Source of the DNA: Sulfurisoma sediminicola
GTDB lineage: Bacteria > Pseudomonadota > Gammaproteobacteria > Burkholderiales > Rhodocyclaceae
Direction: 5' to 3'
Length of the DNA stretch: 64,000 nt
NCBI RefSeq assembly: GCF_003865015.1
Contig: NZ_BHVV01000001.1
Span: forward strand, 372,001 to 436,000
The translations under genes and the position numbers were made by a program. The notes below the pieces were generated by a model. It made no database searches. It saw only the letters and a list, made by a program, of their open reading frames with translations, and had not been told where the DNA came from. The first letter of the stretch is position 1, and the number at the start of each line of letters is the position of its first letter. Below, in pieces: positions 8,316 through 18,840 of the stretch.

Positions 8316-9812
8316 TCAATCCACCACCTGCACGAAGTAGCGTGCGACCACCGCGTCGGGACTGGTTTCGAGTTCCGCTTCGGGAAAGAGCCGCACGCGC
8401 GCGCCGTCGAGCGAGAACAGCAGGCTGACGCCGTCTTCCCACTTTTCCGCCGGCAGGACGACCCGCACCGACTCCCCCTGCTGCGGCGCGTCGAGCAGCA
8501 CGCCCTCGGTCTGCAGGCCGCCGGCGTCGGCAAAGATGGCGCGCGGCGTCTTCGACACGGTCTCGATGCCGACCGAACCGACCGATTCGCTGTCGCGGCC
8601 GAAGCGGCGCACGATGCCGACCAGCCAGTTGTCCGCGCCCTCCGGCTTCATGCCGACGACGCTGCCGATGCGCACCCAGTCGCCACCCTGTCCGCCGCCG
8701 AGAGGAACCTTGGCGCCCATACCGCCGATGCTGACGTCGTCCACCACCCAGGATTCGCTGTCGCCGAATTCGCTGTGGCCCTGCAGTTGGTGGTGCAGTT
8801 CGGCCACGCCATGGACGACGGTCAGCCGCGACTTGACGCGATGGCGGGTGTGGCTGCGCATCGGCGGCTTGGGCGACCAGCACATCGCGAGATGGTCGAG
8901 CACCGGCAGTACCGTCTCGACCGGATACTGGCCGCCGAGATTGACGTCGCCCGGTACGCGGCCATCGCGGCCGATGCGCAAGCGCAGCTCATCGATGGCA
9001 TCGACGGCCGGGCTCGAGTTGAAGAAGCGCAGCGTCGGCGACATCTCGGGTGGCCGGGCCAGGCGTGCCGGCGGCAGGGGCTTGGCGGCATCGACCCAAT
9101 AGACGTTGTCGGGCCTGACCTCGGGGGTGAACACGAAGCGCGGCAGGAAATGCGTGATCAGATACTCGGCGACCTCGATCTCGACCGGCAGCAGGTTGTC
9201 CATGGACGAGGCATGAAACACCAGCGCCTTGAGGTATTCGGCCTCGGCCGTGGTATTGCCGCTGCCGGGATAGAGCACGACACCTCCTCCCGCCAGCCGC
9301 TTCCCCGCCGCCGCCAGATAGACGCGGCCGAACAACTGCCACAAGACGGGATCCATCGGGCCGTAGTGAAACTGGTCCCACTTGAGCCGCTGGCGGCAGG
9401 CGTGCAGCAGGCGGGCATAGAGCAGTCCGAGCGCGGGCTTCATCGCCTCGGCGCCCTTCTCGTTGGCGTCGAAGCGGCGCAGGTTGTCGGCCAGCGCGGC
9501 GATCAGGCCCGACCAGTAGTCGCGGTTGGCCAGCCACAGTCGCTGTTCCTGCGTCTTGGTCAGCCGCGCCGAGACGTACTCGCGGCCGAGGCGGCGCGCC
9601 GGCACGATCGCCGCCTCGTCGAGCTGGAAGACCAGCGCGAGGCGATGCTCCGGCTTGAAGCCTTCGACGCCGGCCAGCGACTCGAGCAGGGCGGTGGCTT
9701 CATCGATCGCCGCGGCCGGATCACGTCCGGTGAGGGCGTCGCAGACGCGCTTCGCTTCCTTGGGATCGGCGAGCGGGTGATCGGGTTTGGCGGAAAAGAA
9801 GGATCCAAGCAT
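8316..9812 (-). CDS. Uncharacterised protein with PilZ-like C-terminal motifs
   Basis: A 498-residue protein with no signal peptide or membrane segment. I do not recognise the N-terminal 300 residues, which are mostly helical and include QEQRLWLANRDYWSGLIAAL and the tryptophan-rich KWDQFHYGPMDPVLWQLF. The C-terminal third holds the two marks of a c-di-GMP-binding PilZ domain in order: RVKSR (RxxxR) near residue 315 and DVSIGG (DxSxxG) about 35 residues later. After them comes beta-rich sequence including NWLVGIVRRFGRD and GSVGIETVSKTP. The spacing and order support a PilZ-type effector, but overall similarity was not tested. It stands alone; pepA follows upstream on the same strand after 64 nt. 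Confidence 0.6.
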   Translation of the reverse strand: MLGSFFSAKPDHPLADPKEAKRVCDALTGRDPAAAIDEATALLESLAGVEGFKPEHRLALVFQLDEAAIVPARRLGREYVSARLTKTQEQRLWLANRDYWSGLIAALADNLRRFDANEKGAEAMKPALGLLYARLLHACRQRLKWDQFHYGPMDPVLWQLFGRVYLAAAGKRLAGGGVVLYPGSGNTTAEAEYLKALVFHASSMDNLLPVEIEVAEYLITHFLPRFVFTPEVRPDNVYWVDAAKPLPPARLARPPEMSPTLRFFNSSPAVDAIDELRLRIGRDGRVPGDVNLGGQYPVETVLPVLDHLAMCWSPKPPMRSHTRHRVKSRLTVVHGVAELHHQLQGHSEFGDSESWVVDDVSIGGMGAKVPLGGGQGGDWVRIGSVVGMKPEGADNWLVGIVRRFGRDSESVGSVGIETVSKTPRAIFADAGGLQTEGVLLDAPQQGESVRVVLPAEKWEDGVSLLFSLDGARVRLFPEAELETSPDAVVARYFVQVVD

Positions 9813-9876
9813 CGGGGCGCGCTCGCGTCAGCAAGTCGAAAGAAACGCCGCAGCTTAAACGAAAGCCCGTCCCATG

Positions 9877-11340
9877 TCAGGGTTTCTGGCGCAGCCAGTC
9901 GGCGAGGAAGCTTGCGCCCCAGGCCACGCCGAAGCCGGTGAGATCCGAGGCGGTCGCGCCGAGGCCGCCGCTGCAACTCGAAGCCGAGAGATCCATGTGC
10001 AGCCACGGCAGGTCCTGGGTGAAGCGCTTGAGGAAGCGGGCGGCCAGGATGTGGTCGGCCTCGCCCTCGAGCGTGCATTGCTTGATGTCGGCCACCTTGG
10101 AATCGAGCGCGGGCTCGTAGTCCGCGTCGAGCGGGAAGGCGCAGACGCGCTCGCCCGCGGCACGCCCCGCGGCCACGGCCGTCGCCGCAAGCTCGTCGCT
10201 GCCCGCGAAGATGCCCGAATAGCGGCTGCCCAGCGCGTAGTGCATGCTGCCGGTGAGGGTGGCGAAGTCGACGATGAGTTCGGGCTTCTGCTTTGCCGCC
10301 AGCGCCAGGGTGTCGGCCAGCACCAGCCGGCCCTCGGCATCGGTGTGCACGATCTCGATGGTGGTGCCGTCGAGCGCGGTCACGATGTCGCCCTGAATGT
10401 AGGCCTCGGGCGAGAGGTGGTTCTCGGCGATGGCCAGCCAGCAGTCGACGGCGACGGGCAACTCGAGGTCGCAGGCCGCCTGCAGCAGGCCGAGGGCGAC
10501 GGCGGAACCGTTCATGTCCTCGTGCATGCCGGCCATGTACTTCGCCGGCTTGAGGTTGTGGCCGCCGGTGTCGAAGCAGATGCCCTTGCCGACGAGCGCG
10601 ATGCGCCGCTTCGCCCCCTTGGGCCGGTGCGACAGGTGAACGATCGCGGCATCCTCGTGGCCCGAACCCTGCGCGACGGCGCAGAACGCGCCGGCACCCA
10701 TTTTCTTCAGGCGCTTGAAGTCGTATTCCTCGATCTTCCAGCCACGCGCCTTCGCCAGGGCGCGCACGCGCTTGCGATAAGCCGCGGGCGGCAGTTCGTT
10801 GGGCGGCAGCGCGGTCAGTTCGCGCGCCAGGGTGTTGGCGGCTGCGAGTGCGCGTACCGCCGAAAAGTTATGCGCAGCGGTATCCCCTGGGACGTTCCTG
10901 CCAAGACTGCCGTCGGCGATGCGCACGCTCTTGGTGGGCTTGGCCGGCTTCTTCTTGCGCGCCGGCAACGGCGCGGCATTCAGCAGCGCCACATAGGCGG
11001 CATCGCGTACGGCGTCTTCGCTCACGTCGACCGGCACGATGGTCAGTTCGGCGGGCGACTCGTCGAGCAGCAGCATCACGGCCTTCCTCAGCGCGGTGAG
11101 GCGCTCGAAGCGCGGCAGCTTGTCGTCGACCATCACGCAGGCGGCGCGGCGGCCGTCGGCAAGGTCGGCGGCCTGCGGGCTCTTGGCGAGGTCGGCGACC
11201 TTCGCGTCGCGGCGCTTGAGCACGGCATCCCACAGCGCGCGCTGCGGCAGCGCGGCGGGCAGCGCCTTGGCCGCGGACAGCAGGAACAGGGTATGCGTGG
11301 CATCGCCGGCGGAACCGACGATCAGTTGGGGGAGCGTCAT
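9877..11340 (-). CDS. pepA: Leucyl aminopeptidase, family M17
   Basis: Cytosolic dimetal aminopeptidase, 487 residues, removing N-terminal residues from peptides. The C-terminal catalytic domain shows VGKGICFDTGG (metal-binding Lys and Asp), then MHEDMNGSA and HTDAEGRLVLADTL. The last normally reads NTDAEGRL, so one flanking position is His. The N-terminal 150 residues form the variable domain, with a KKKPAKPTK linker around residue 150. The M17 assignment is firm, but whether it is closer to PepA or PepB is not resolved. Its start is 45 bp from thyA in the opposite direction. Confidence 0.93.
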   Translation of the reverse strand: MTLPQLIVGSAGDATHTLFLLSAAKALPAALPQRALWDAVLKRRDAKVADLAKSPQAADLADGRRAACVMVDDKLPRFERLTALRKAVMLLLDESPAELTIVPVDVSEDAVRDAAYVALLNAAPLPARKKKPAKPTKSVRIADGSLGRNVPGDTAAHNFSAVRALAAANTLARELTALPPNELPPAAYRKRVRALAKARGWKIEEYDFKRLKKMGAGAFCAVAQGSGHEDAAIVHLSHRPKGAKRRIALVGKGICFDTGGHNLKPAKYMAGMHEDMNGSAVALGLLQAACDLELPVAVDCWLAIAENHLSPEAYIQGDIVTALDGTTIEIVHTDAEGRLVLADTLALAAKQKPELIVDFATLTGSMHYALGSRYSGIFAGSDELAATAVAAGRAAGERVCAFPLDADYEPALDSKVADIKQCTLEGEADHILAARFLKRFTQDLPWLHMDLSASSCSGGLGATASDLTGFGVAWGASFLADWLRQKP

Positions 11341-11385
11341 CGTTATTCCTCTAAAATGGCCGGTCGATTATAGACACCCGACCCC

Positions 11386-12180
11386 ATGCGACAGTACCTC
11401 GACCTGATGCGCCACGTGCTCGAGCACGGCCACGTCAAAGCCGATCGCACCGGCACCGGCACCCGCTCGGTCTTCGGCTGGCAGATGCGCTTCGATCTCG
11501 CCGCCGGCTTTCCGATGCTGACCACCAAGAAACTGCACCTGCGCTCGATCATCCACGAGCTGCTTTGGTTCCTCAAGGGCGACACCAACATCGGCTACCT
11601 CAAGGACAACGGCGTCCGCATCTGGGACGAGTGGGCCGATGAAAACGGCGATCTGGGCCCGGTCTATGGCTACCAGTGGCGGCACTGGCCGGCACGCGAC
11701 GGGGGCGAGATCGACCAGATCGCGCATCTGGTCGCGGGCCTGAAGAAGAATCCGGATTCGCGCCGCCATCTCGTCACCGCCTGGAACCCGGCCGACGTCG
11801 ACCGCATGGCGCTGCCGCCCTGCCACGCGCTGTTCCAGTTCTACGTCGCCGACGGCAAGTTGAGTTGCCAGCTCTATCAGCGCAGCGCCGACATCTTCCT
11901 CGGCGTGCCCTTCAACATCGCCTCCTATGCGCTGCTGACGATGATGGTCGCGCAGGTACTCGGCCTCAAACCCGGCGATTTCGTCCATACCCTGGGCGAT
12001 GCCCATCTCTACTCGAACCACCTCGAGCAGGCGCAGCTGCAGCTGTCGCGCGAGCCGCGCGCGCTGCCGACGTTGCGCCTCAATGCGGAGGTAACGGACC
12101 TGTTCGCCTTCAAGTTCGAGGACTTCAGCCTCGAAGGCTACGACCCGCATCCGCATATCGCGGCGCCCGTCGCCGTATGA
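11386..12180 (+). CDS. thyA: Thymidylate synthase
   Basis: Makes dTMP from dUMP using 5,10-methylene-THF, releasing dihydrofolate. The 264-residue length equals the classical enzyme. Catalytic Cys146 sits in [12 protein letters not shown]; the folate and dUMP-binding segments [17 protein letters not shown] and [21 protein letters not shown] are intact. The stop overlaps the glk ATG by 4 bp (ATGA at 12177). The usual next gene in many Proteobacteria, folA, is found 14.3 kb further on, beyond the glycogen genes. Confidence 0.98.
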   Translation: MRQYLDLMRHVLEHGHVKADRTGTGTRSVFGWQMRFDLAAGFPMLTTKKLHLRSIIHELLWFLKGDTNIGYLKDNGVRIWDEWADENGDLGPVYGYQWRHWPARDGGEIDQIAHLVAGLKKNPDSRRHLVTAWNPADVDRMALPPCHALFQFYVADGKLSCQLYQRSADIFLGVPFNIASYALLTMMVAQVLGLKPGDFVHTLGDAHLYSNHLEQAQLQLSREPRALPTLRLNAEVTDLFAFKFEDFSLEGYDPHPHIAAPVAV

Positions 12181-13103
12181 AGCTGGCCGGGGACATCGGC
12201 GGCACCAAGGTGCTGCTCGCGCTGGTCGATGACAGCGGCACCATCGTCGCCGAGCGCCGTCTCGCCAGCGCCGACTTTTCCACCTTCGATGCGCTGCTCG
12301 GCGAGTTCCGGCGCGGTAACGCGGCCGCGCTCGACGGCGGCTGCCTCGCCGTGGCCGGGCCGGTCGCCGACGACGGACGCTCGGCCACGATCACCAACCT
12401 GCCCTGGATCATCGACGCCGCCGCGCTCGAGCGCGAGTTCGCCATCGCGGCGGGAAGCCTGCGCCTGGTCAACGACTTCGCCGGCGCCGCGATGGGCGTC
12501 GCGGTCGTCGGGCCGGATGACCTCGTGACAATTCAGGCCGGGGAGCCGGACCCCGCCGGCGTCAAGCTGGTCGTCGGCGCCGGCACCGGCCTGGGCATGG
12601 CGGTGCTGCTCCGATCGAACAACGGCTGGCGCGTGCTGCCGAGCGAAGGTGGCCATGTCGGCTTCGCGCCGGCCGACGCGACACAGGCCAGGATCTGGTC
12701 GGCATTGACGGAACAACATGGCCGCGTCACCTGCGAGCGGGTCATCTCCGGGCCGGGCCTGGCCGCGATCCACCAGGTGCTCGCCGGCGAGCAGCTCGAG
12801 CCGGCGGGCATCAGCGAACGCGCGCTGGCCGGCGACGCGGCGGCGCGGCAATCTGTCGACGTATTCCTCGCCGCCTATGGCGCCTTCGCCGGCGACATGG
12901 CGATGGCGGTGATGGCACGCGGCGGCGTCTATCTCGCCGGCGGCATCGCCGCCAGGATCCTGCCCCTGCTGCAGTCGGGAAACTTCCTCGCCGCCTTCAA
13001 CGCCAAGGCCGAGCATGCGGCGCTGGTAGAGCGCATGGCCGTGCATGTCGTGACCGACCCACGGCTGGGCCTGCGCGGCGCGGCGCAATTGGCTCTGCAA
13101 TAA
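12177..13103 (+). CDS. glk: Glucokinase
   Basis: ATP-dependent phosphorylation of glucose to glucose-6-phosphate, 308 residues. DIGGTK at residues 6-11 is the ATP phosphate-binding loop; [12 protein letters not shown] (catalytic Asp), [11 protein letters not shown] and [11 protein letters not shown] follow in the order seen in proteobacterial Glk. Its ATG overlaps the thyA stop, so translation is coupled. With pgi and the glycogen genes it would return free glucose made by GH57 or debranching activity to the hexose-phosphate pool. Confidence 0.95.
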   Translation: MKLAGDIGGTKVLLALVDDSGTIVAERRLASADFSTFDALLGEFRRGNAAALDGGCLAVAGPVADDGRSATITNLPWIIDAAALEREFAIAAGSLRLVNDFAGAAMGVAVVGPDDLVTIQAGEPDPAGVKLVVGAGTGLGMAVLLRSNNGWRVLPSEGGHVGFAPADATQARIWSALTEQHGRVTCERVISGPGLAAIHQVLAGEQLEPAGISERALAGDAAARQSVDVFLAAYGAFAGDMAMAVMARGGVYLAGGIAARILPLLQSGNFLAAFNAKAEHAALVERMAVHVVTDPRLGLRGAAQLALQ

Positions 13104-13182
13104 CGCGGAAAACCCCTGCTGCTAGCGTAGAATCCCGCCCTGAAATAATTACAAGAAAAATCAAGTCGATTACCCGAAAAAC

Positions 13183-13190
13183 AGGAGAGA
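13183..13190 (+). promoter_or_regulatory. Shine-Dalgarno site of the DUF2934 gene
   Basis: AGGAGAGA ends 5 nt before the ATG at 13196. A TAGAAT hexamer at 13128-13133 may be the -10 of a promoter inside the glk/DUF2934 gap, giving this gene its own transcript. Confidence 0.6.
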
Positions 13191-13195
13191 ACAGC

Positions 13196-13597
13196 ATGGC
13201 AACCAGCACGACCAAGGCCAAGACCGCGAAAGCGCCGGCCAAATCCACCACCGCAAGCAAGCCCGCCACCACCAAGGTCGCGGCGAAGCCGACCAAGGCC
13301 GCCGCCGCCACGGCTCCGGCCAAAACGACCAAGGCCGCTCCCACCAAGGCCCCGGCCAAGGTGGCAAGCAAGGCCGCCGCGCCCAAGGCCGCCAAGCCCG
13401 CCGCGAAAAAAGCCGCCACGGCGAACAAGGGCAACGGGGCGACGGTCACGCCGGAACAGCGTCGCTACTACGTCGAGATCGCGGCCTACTACATTGCCGA
13501 ACGCCGCGGCTTCCACGGCGGCAGCCAACTCGCCGACTGGGCTCAGGCCGAGAAGGAAATCGAGCAGTTGCTGGCTGCGGGACGCATCAACCTCTGA
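13196..13597 (+). CDS. Lysine/alanine-rich protein with C-terminal DUF2934 domain
   Basis: A 133-residue protein in two parts. Residues 1-80 are low-complexity Ala/Lys/Pro/Thr repeats of the PAKTTKA type, as in histone H1-like bacterial DNA-binding proteins. Residues 82-133 match the short DUF2934 domain, with [22 protein letters not shown] and a following [13 protein letters not shown] helix. The charge suggests nucleic-acid binding; the function of DUF2934 is not known to me. It has its own ribosome site. The last 11 bp overlap the end of convergent glgB. Confidence 0.8.
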   Translation: MATSTTKAKTAKAPAKSTTASKPATTKVAAKPTKAAAATAPAKTTKAAPTKAPAKVASKAAAPKAAKPAAKKAATANKGNGATVTPEQRRYYVEIAAYYIAERRGFHGGSQLADWAQAEKEIEQLLAAGRINL

Positions 13598-15767
13598 CCG
13601 GAGCCAACACGATGCCTCCGAGCGGGGGCAGCGTGAGTTCGATCGACGCCGGGCGGCCCATCCAGCTCTGCGGCTGCGCTTTGATCTGGCCGGCGTTGCC
13701 GACATCACCGCCGCCGTAATGGTGTGAATCGCTGTTGAAGACTTCGCGGTAGGCACAGGCTTCCGGCACGCCGAGGCGGTAACCCTTGCGCGGCACCGGC
13801 GTGAAGTTGAGCACGACCACGACATAGCTGCCGTCGCGCGCCTGGCGCAACCAGCTCACCACCGACTGCTCGACATCGTGGCAATCGATCCAGGAAAAAC
13901 CCGAGTGCTCGAAGTCCAGGTCATGCAGCGCCGGCGTCGCGGCGTAGAGACGGTTGAGGTCGCCGACCAGGCGCAGCATGCCGGCGTGCGGTTCGTACGC
14001 CAGCAGATTCCACGGCAGTTCGGCCTTCTCGCTCCACTCCCAGGGCTGGCCGAGTTCGACGCCCATGAAGGTCAGCTTCTTGCCGGAGGCCGCCGCCTGG
14101 TAGGTCAGCAGCAGGCGCTGGTTGGCGAAGCGCTGCCACTCGTCGCCGGGCATCTTGCCCAGCAGCGAGCCCTTGCCGTGCACCACCTCGTCGTGGGAGA
14201 AGGGCAGCACGAAGTTCTCCGAGTAGGCGTAGAGCTGGCCGAAGGTCAGGCGCTCATGGTGATAGCGGCGGTGGACGGGATCCTGGCTCATGTAGTCGAG
14301 CGTGTCGTTCATCCAGCCCATGTTCCACTTCATCGAGAAGCCGAGCCCGCCCAGATAGACGGGACTCGACACCATCGGCCAGGCCGTCGATTCCTCGGCG
14401 ATGGTCAGCGCGCCGGGAAACTCGCGATGCACCATCTCGTTCATCTCGCGCAGGAAGGCGATGGCTTCGAGGTTCTCGCGGCCGCCGTACTTGTTGGGCA
14501 GCCACTCGTCCGCCTTGCGCGAGTAGTCGAGGTAGAGCATCGAGGCCACGGCATCGACGCGCAGGCCGTCGGCATGGAACTCGCGCAGCCAGTAGTCGGC
14601 GGAGGAGAGCAGGAAGCTCTTCACCTCGTTGCGGCCGTAGTTGAAAATGTGGGTGCCCCAGTCCTGGTGCACACCGAGGCGCGGGTCCTCGTGCTCGTAG
14701 AGCGCGGTGCCGTCGAAGTGGGCCAGCGCCCAGTCGTCCATCGGGAAGTGGCCCGGCACCCAGTCGAGCAGCACCCCGATGCCGGCCTGGTGACATTGGT
14801 CGATCAGGTAGCGCAGGTCGTCGGGCGTGCCGAAGCGCGAACTCGGCGCGAAGTAGCCGGTGCATTGGTAGCCCCAGGATTCGTCGAGCGGATGCTCCAT
14901 GACCGGCATGAACTCGACATGGGTGTAGGCGAGATCCTTGAGATAAGGCACCAGGCGCTCGGCCATCTCGCGGTAGCCGTAGAAGCCGCCGTCGGGGTGG
15001 CGCATCCACGAACCGGGATGCATTTCGTAGATGGACATCGGCGCATGCTGCCAGTCCCATTGCGCGCGGCGCGCCAGCCACTCGGCGTCGTTCCAGGCGT
15101 AGGCCGAGTCGGCCATGACGCGGGCCGCCGTCGCCGGCCGCCGCTCGTAGCAGCGGGCGTAGGGGTCGGTCTTGGTCAGCACGGCGCCGCTGTTGCGATT
15201 GCGGATCTCGAACTTGTAGAGCGCGCCGTCCACCAGGCCCGGCATGAACAGTTCCCAGGCGCCCGATGCGCCCAGCGAGCACATCGGATGGGTGCGGCCG
15301 TCCCAGCGGTTGAATTCGCCGACCAGGGAGACGCGCCCGGCGTTTGGTGCCCAGATGCGGAAGGTGACGCCGGCGACGCCGTCGCGCGTCTCGGGCTGGG
15401 CGCCGAGCAGGCGGTAACTCTGGTAGTTGGTGCCCTCGGCGAAGAAGTAAAGCGCCTGCTCGAGCGGGCGCGGCGGGAAGCCGTAGGGGTCGATGATTTC
15501 AAAGGCGTGGCCGCCTTCGTCGATCTTCAGCCGCGCCGGCACGGCATTGGCGACATCGCCCGACCACTCGAAAAAGTCGGTTTTGGCGATACGGCTCAGC
15601 GGCCGCCATTCGCCGTCGATCTGCGCCGCTACCGCCGTCGCATGGGGACGAAACACCCGCAAGCGCCACGCCTTGCCGTCGCGGTGCCAGCCCAGGATGT
15701 GGAAGGGATCGTGTTCGCGCGCTTCGATTAGCGGTCGCAGGGCAGCGTCAATCATCATAGAATCCAT
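13587..15767 (-). CDS. glgB: 1,4-alpha-glucan branching enzyme
   Basis: GH13 enzyme that cuts alpha-1,4 chains and rejoins them as alpha-1,6 branches in glycogen, 726 residues. An N-terminal carbohydrate-binding module 48 region ([20 protein letters not shown] onward) precedes the catalytic barrel. Catalytic residues appear in GLRVDAVAS (nucleophile Asp), TIAEEST (acid/base Glu) and [10 protein letters not shown] (transition-state Asp). The start may be 15767, 15758 or 15755, as three in-frame ATGs occur within 12 nt without a clear ribosome site. It is the only glycogen gene on the minus strand, divergent from glgC across 41 bp. Confidence 0.97.
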   Translation of the reverse strand: MDSMMIDAALRPLIEAREHDPFHILGWHRDGKAWRLRVFRPHATAVAAQIDGEWRPLSRIAKTDFFEWSGDVANAVPARLKIDEGGHAFEIIDPYGFPPRPLEQALYFFAEGTNYQSYRLLGAQPETRDGVAGVTFRIWAPNAGRVSLVGEFNRWDGRTHPMCSLGASGAWELFMPGLVDGALYKFEIRNRNSGAVLTKTDPYARCYERRPATAARVMADSAYAWNDAEWLARRAQWDWQHAPMSIYEMHPGSWMRHPDGGFYGYREMAERLVPYLKDLAYTHVEFMPVMEHPLDESWGYQCTGYFAPSSRFGTPDDLRYLIDQCHQAGIGVLLDWVPGHFPMDDWALAHFDGTALYEHEDPRLGVHQDWGTHIFNYGRNEVKSFLLSSADYWLREFHADGLRVDAVASMLYLDYSRKADEWLPNKYGGRENLEAIAFLREMNEMVHREFPGALTIAEESTAWPMVSSPVYLGGLGFSMKWNMGWMNDTLDYMSQDPVHRRYHHERLTFGQLYAYSENFVLPFSHDEVVHGKGSLLGKMPGDEWQRFANQRLLLTYQAAASGKKLTFMGVELGQPWEWSEKAELPWNLLAYEPHAGMLRLVGDLNRLYAATPALHDLDFEHSGFSWIDCHDVEQSVVSWLRQARDGSYVVVVLNFTPVPRKGYRLGVPEACAYREVFNSDSHHYGGGDVGNAGQIKAQPQSWMGRPASIELTLPPLGGIVLAPVRG

Positions 15768-15795
15768 ATAAACACTGCAGTTATTCTATACCCCT

Positions 15796-15802
15796 GAGGA
15801 GA
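15796..15802 (+). promoter_or_regulatory. Shine-Dalgarno site of glgC in the glgB/glgC divergent region
   Basis: GAGGAGA lies 6 nt before the glgC ATG. The whole divergent region (15768-15808) is only 41 bp, so the two promoters must overlap each other or extend into the coding sequences; this would allow joint control of branching enzyme and ADP-glucose synthesis. Confidence 0.65.
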
Positions 15803-15808
15803 CAGGCC

Positions 15809-17113
15809 ATGCCACACGAACAAATCCTCAACGAAGCCAGCGCCGGCCAAGGCCGTTTCGTCAGCCAGATTACGCGTGACACGATAGCCTTCGTCCTCGC
15901 CGGAGGCCGCGGCAGCCGGCTGATGCAGCTTACCGACTGGCGCAGCAAGCCGGCCGTGCCCTTCGGCGGCAAGTTCCGCATTCTCGACTTCACGCTGTCG
16001 AATTGCGTCAACTCCGGCATTCGCCGCATCGGCGTGGCGACGCAGTACAAGGCGCAGAGCCTGATCCGCCACCTGCAGCGCGGCTGGAGCTTCCTCGACG
16101 GCCGCTTCCGCGAAGCCATCGACCTGCTGCCGGCGCAGCAGCAGATCAACGAGGACTGGTACCTCGGCACCGCCAACGCGGTGTTCCAGAACATGGACCT
16201 GATGCGGCGCAACGCACCGAAGTACGTCATCATCCTTTCCGGCGACCACATCTACAAGATGGACTACGGCAAGATGCTGGCGCAGCACGTGCAGCGCGGC
16301 GCCGACATGTCGATCGCCTGCATCGACGTGCCGCTGAAGGAGGCGACGGGCTTCGGCGTCATGCACGTCGACGACCACAGCCGCGTCGTCGACTTCGTTG
16401 AGAAGCCCGCCAATCCGCCCTGCATTCCCGGCCAGCCGGACCGCGCCCTGGCCAGCATGGGCATCTACGTCTTCAATGCCGAGTTCCTCTACGAGCAACT
16501 GATCCGCGACGCCGACACGCCGGGCTCGAGCCACGATTTCGGCAAGGACATCATTCCCCACTGCGTCAAGCGCTACCAGATCTTCGCCCACAATTTCGTC
16601 GGCAGCTGCGTCGCCTGCAACCCGGGCGAGCGACCCTACTGGCGCGACGTCGGTACCATCGATGCCTACTGGGAAGCCAACATGGAACTGACCAAGGTGA
16701 CGCCCGAGCTCGACCTCTACGACCAGGACTGGCCGATCTGGACCTACCAGGAACAGCAGCCGCCGGCCAAGTTCGTATTCGACAGCGAAGGCCGCCGCGG
16801 CATGGCCATCGACTCGCTGGTGTCGGGCGGCGACATCATCAGCGGCGCCACGGTGCACCGTTCGCTGCTGTTCTCCAACGTCCATGTGCATAGCTACGCC
16901 ACGGTCGAGGACTCGGTGATCCTGCCCAAGGTCGACATTGGCCAGGGCGCCCGCATCCGCAAGGCGGTGATCGACAAGAACTGCAAGATCCCGGCCGGCA
17001 TGATAATCGGCTACGACCCCGCGGAGGACGGCAAGCGCTTTTATGTCTCCGAGGGCGGGGTCACCCTGGTCACGCCCGACATGCTCAACCAGCACGTCCA
17101 CCGTCATCGCTGA
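15809..17113 (+). CDS. glgC: Glucose-1-phosphate adenylyltransferase
   Basis: Makes ADP-glucose from ATP and glucose-1-phosphate, the committed and normally allosterically controlled step of bacterial glycogen synthesis. The 434-residue protein has the nucleotidyltransferase loop [14 protein letters not shown] at about residue 30, [16 protein letters not shown]-type sequence after it, the [11 protein letters not shown] active-site Asp motif, and a C-terminal left-handed beta-helix region ([15 protein letters not shown] onward). The downstream GH57 gene starts 5 nt after its stop. Confidence 0.97.
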   Translation: MPHEQILNEASAGQGRFVSQITRDTIAFVLAGGRGSRLMQLTDWRSKPAVPFGGKFRILDFTLSNCVNSGIRRIGVATQYKAQSLIRHLQRGWSFLDGRFREAIDLLPAQQQINEDWYLGTANAVFQNMDLMRRNAPKYVIILSGDHIYKMDYGKMLAQHVQRGADMSIACIDVPLKEATGFGVMHVDDHSRVVDFVEKPANPPCIPGQPDRALASMGIYVFNAEFLYEQLIRDADTPGSSHDFGKDIIPHCVKRYQIFAHNFVGSCVACNPGERPYWRDVGTIDAYWEANMELTKVTPELDLYDQDWPIWTYQEQQPPAKFVFDSEGRRGMAIDSLVSGGDIISGATVHRSLLFSNVHVHSYATVEDSVILPKVDIGQGARIRKAVIDKNCKIPAGMIIGYDPAEDGKRFYVSEGGVTLVTPDMLNQHVHRHR

Positions 17114-17118
17114 TCCAG

Positions 17119-18807
17119 ATGGCCAAGCAACTCGACCTCGTCTTCCTCTGGCACATGCACCAGCCGGACTACCGCGACCACACCGGCGGGGAGTTCGTGC
17201 TGCCGTGGGTCTATCTGCATGCGATCAAGGACTACACCGACATGGCGGCGCACCTCGAACGCCATCCGCAGATGCGCTCGGTGGTGAACTTCGTGCCGGT
17301 GCTGCTCGACCAGATCGAGGATTACGCCGAACAGTTCGCCAGCGGCGAATTCCGCGACCCGCTGCTGCGCCTGCTGGCCGAGCCCGACCTCGACCACATC
17401 GCCGCGGCCGACCGCGAGTTGCTGCTCGAGGCCTGTTTCCGCAGCAACCATCACACCATGCTGGCGCCGTTCCCGCGCTACCAGGGGCTGCACGACATCT
17501 ACAAGTCGCTCGAAGGCGACGGCGAGGCTGCGCTGTCCTACCTCTCCGGCGCCTATTTCGGCGACCTCGTCACCTGGTACCACCTGGCGTGGACCGGTGA
17601 AACCGAACGCCGTCGCCACCCGCTGCTGGCCGAGCTGATGAGCAAGGGCGAGGGCTACACCCTCGCCGAGCGCCGGGCGCTGCTCGACCTCATCGGCGGC
17701 ATGATCGCCGGCCTGATCCCGCGCTACCGCGCGCTGGCGGAGTCGGGCCAGGTCGAAATCTCGGCGACGCCGCATACCCATCCGCTGTCGCCGCTGCTGC
17801 TCGAATTCGCCGCCGCCCGCGACACCCAGCCGGCGGCACCGCTGCCGCAGGCGACGGCCTATCCGGGCGGCCGTTCGCGCGTCGAGGCGCAGATCGCCTC
17901 GGCCTACGAGTCCCACCGCGAGCGCTTCGGCGCCAGGCCGGCAGGCTTGTGGCCGGCCGAGGGCGCGATCTCGACGGCCTTCGTGCGCCAGCTCGCCGCC
18001 GCCGGCTGCGGCTGGATCGCCAGCGGCGAAGGCGTGCTGAAGAACAGCCTGCACCGTTCCGGCATCGTGCAGCCGCGCGCCGCCTACCATCCGTGGCGGC
18101 TGGCCGACGCGCCCGGCCTGTCGCTGTTCTTCCGCGACGAACGGCTCTCCGATCTCATCGGCTTCGAATACGCGAAGTGGCACGGCCGCGACGCCGCGCG
18201 CCATTTCGTCGGCCAGCTCGAGGACATCATCAAAGCGAGCCCCGCGGGTGAAAACCCCGTGGTCTGCGTCGTCATGGACGGCGAGAACGCCTGGGAACAC
18301 TACCCCTACAACGGCTACTACTTCTTCGACGATCTCTACGCCCTGCTCGAGGCGCATCCGGCCATCCGCAGCACGACCTTCGCCGAGTTGCTGGCACGCA
18401 AGGCGCCCCCGCGCGCCGAGGTGCTGCCGCATCTCGTCGCCGGCAGCTGGGTCTATGGCACGCTGTCGACCTGGATCGGCGACAAGGACAAGAACCGCGC
18501 CTGGGACATGCTCTGCGCCGCCAAGCAGAGCTATGACCTGACAGTGGCGAGCGGGCGCCTCGGACCCGAAGAGTCGGCGGCGGCGGAACGGCAGCTGGCG
18601 ATCTGCGAAAGCTCCGACTGGTTCTGGTGGTTCGGCGACTACAACCCGTCGCAGGCGGTCGCGAGCTTCGACCGCCTCTACCGCCGCAACCTCGCCAACC
18701 TCTATCGTTGCCTCAAGCTGCCACCGCCGGCGCATCTCGAGCAGCCGATCTCCGCCGGATCGGCCGATGCCTCCGGCGGCACCATGCGCCGCGCGGCCGA
18801 GCACTGA
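17119..18807 (+). CDS. GH57 glycoside hydrolase, alpha-amylase/alpha-mannosidase-like
   Basis: Cytoplasmic (no signal peptide) GH57 enzyme, 562 residues, expected to cleave or transfer alpha-glucans. The first conserved region HMHQP is at residues 12-16. The likely nucleophile Glu281 is in GLWPAEGAIS and the acid/base Asp387 in VMDGENAWEHY. The N-terminal barrel continues to about residue 400, then comes a helical C-terminal region. It lies in line with glgC (5-nt gap) and a second GH57 gene. GH57 members include amylopullulanases and branching enzymes, so debranching is possible; no glgX is present in the window. Exact activity is not assignable by eye. Confidence 0.88.
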   Translation: MAKQLDLVFLWHMHQPDYRDHTGGEFVLPWVYLHAIKDYTDMAAHLERHPQMRSVVNFVPVLLDQIEDYAEQFASGEFRDPLLRLLAEPDLDHIAAADRELLLEACFRSNHHTMLAPFPRYQGLHDIYKSLEGDGEAALSYLSGAYFGDLVTWYHLAWTGETERRRHPLLAELMSKGEGYTLAERRALLDLIGGMIAGLIPRYRALAESGQVEISATPHTHPLSPLLLEFAAARDTQPAAPLPQATAYPGGRSRVEAQIASAYESHRERFGARPAGLWPAEGAISTAFVRQLAAAGCGWIASGEGVLKNSLHRSGIVQPRAAYHPWRLADAPGLSLFFRDERLSDLIGFEYAKWHGRDAARHFVGQLEDIIKASPAGENPVVCVVMDGENAWEHYPYNGYYFFDDLYALLEAHPAIRSTTFAELLARKAPPRAEVLPHLVAGSWVYGTLSTWIGDKDKNRAWDMLCAAKQSYDLTVASGRLGPEESAAAERQLAICESSDWFWWFGDYNPSQAVASFDRLYRRNLANLYRCLKLPPPAHLEQPISAGSADASGGTMRRAAEH

Positions 18808-18840
18808 AGACGTACCGCATCCACTTCCCCCTCCCCCACG

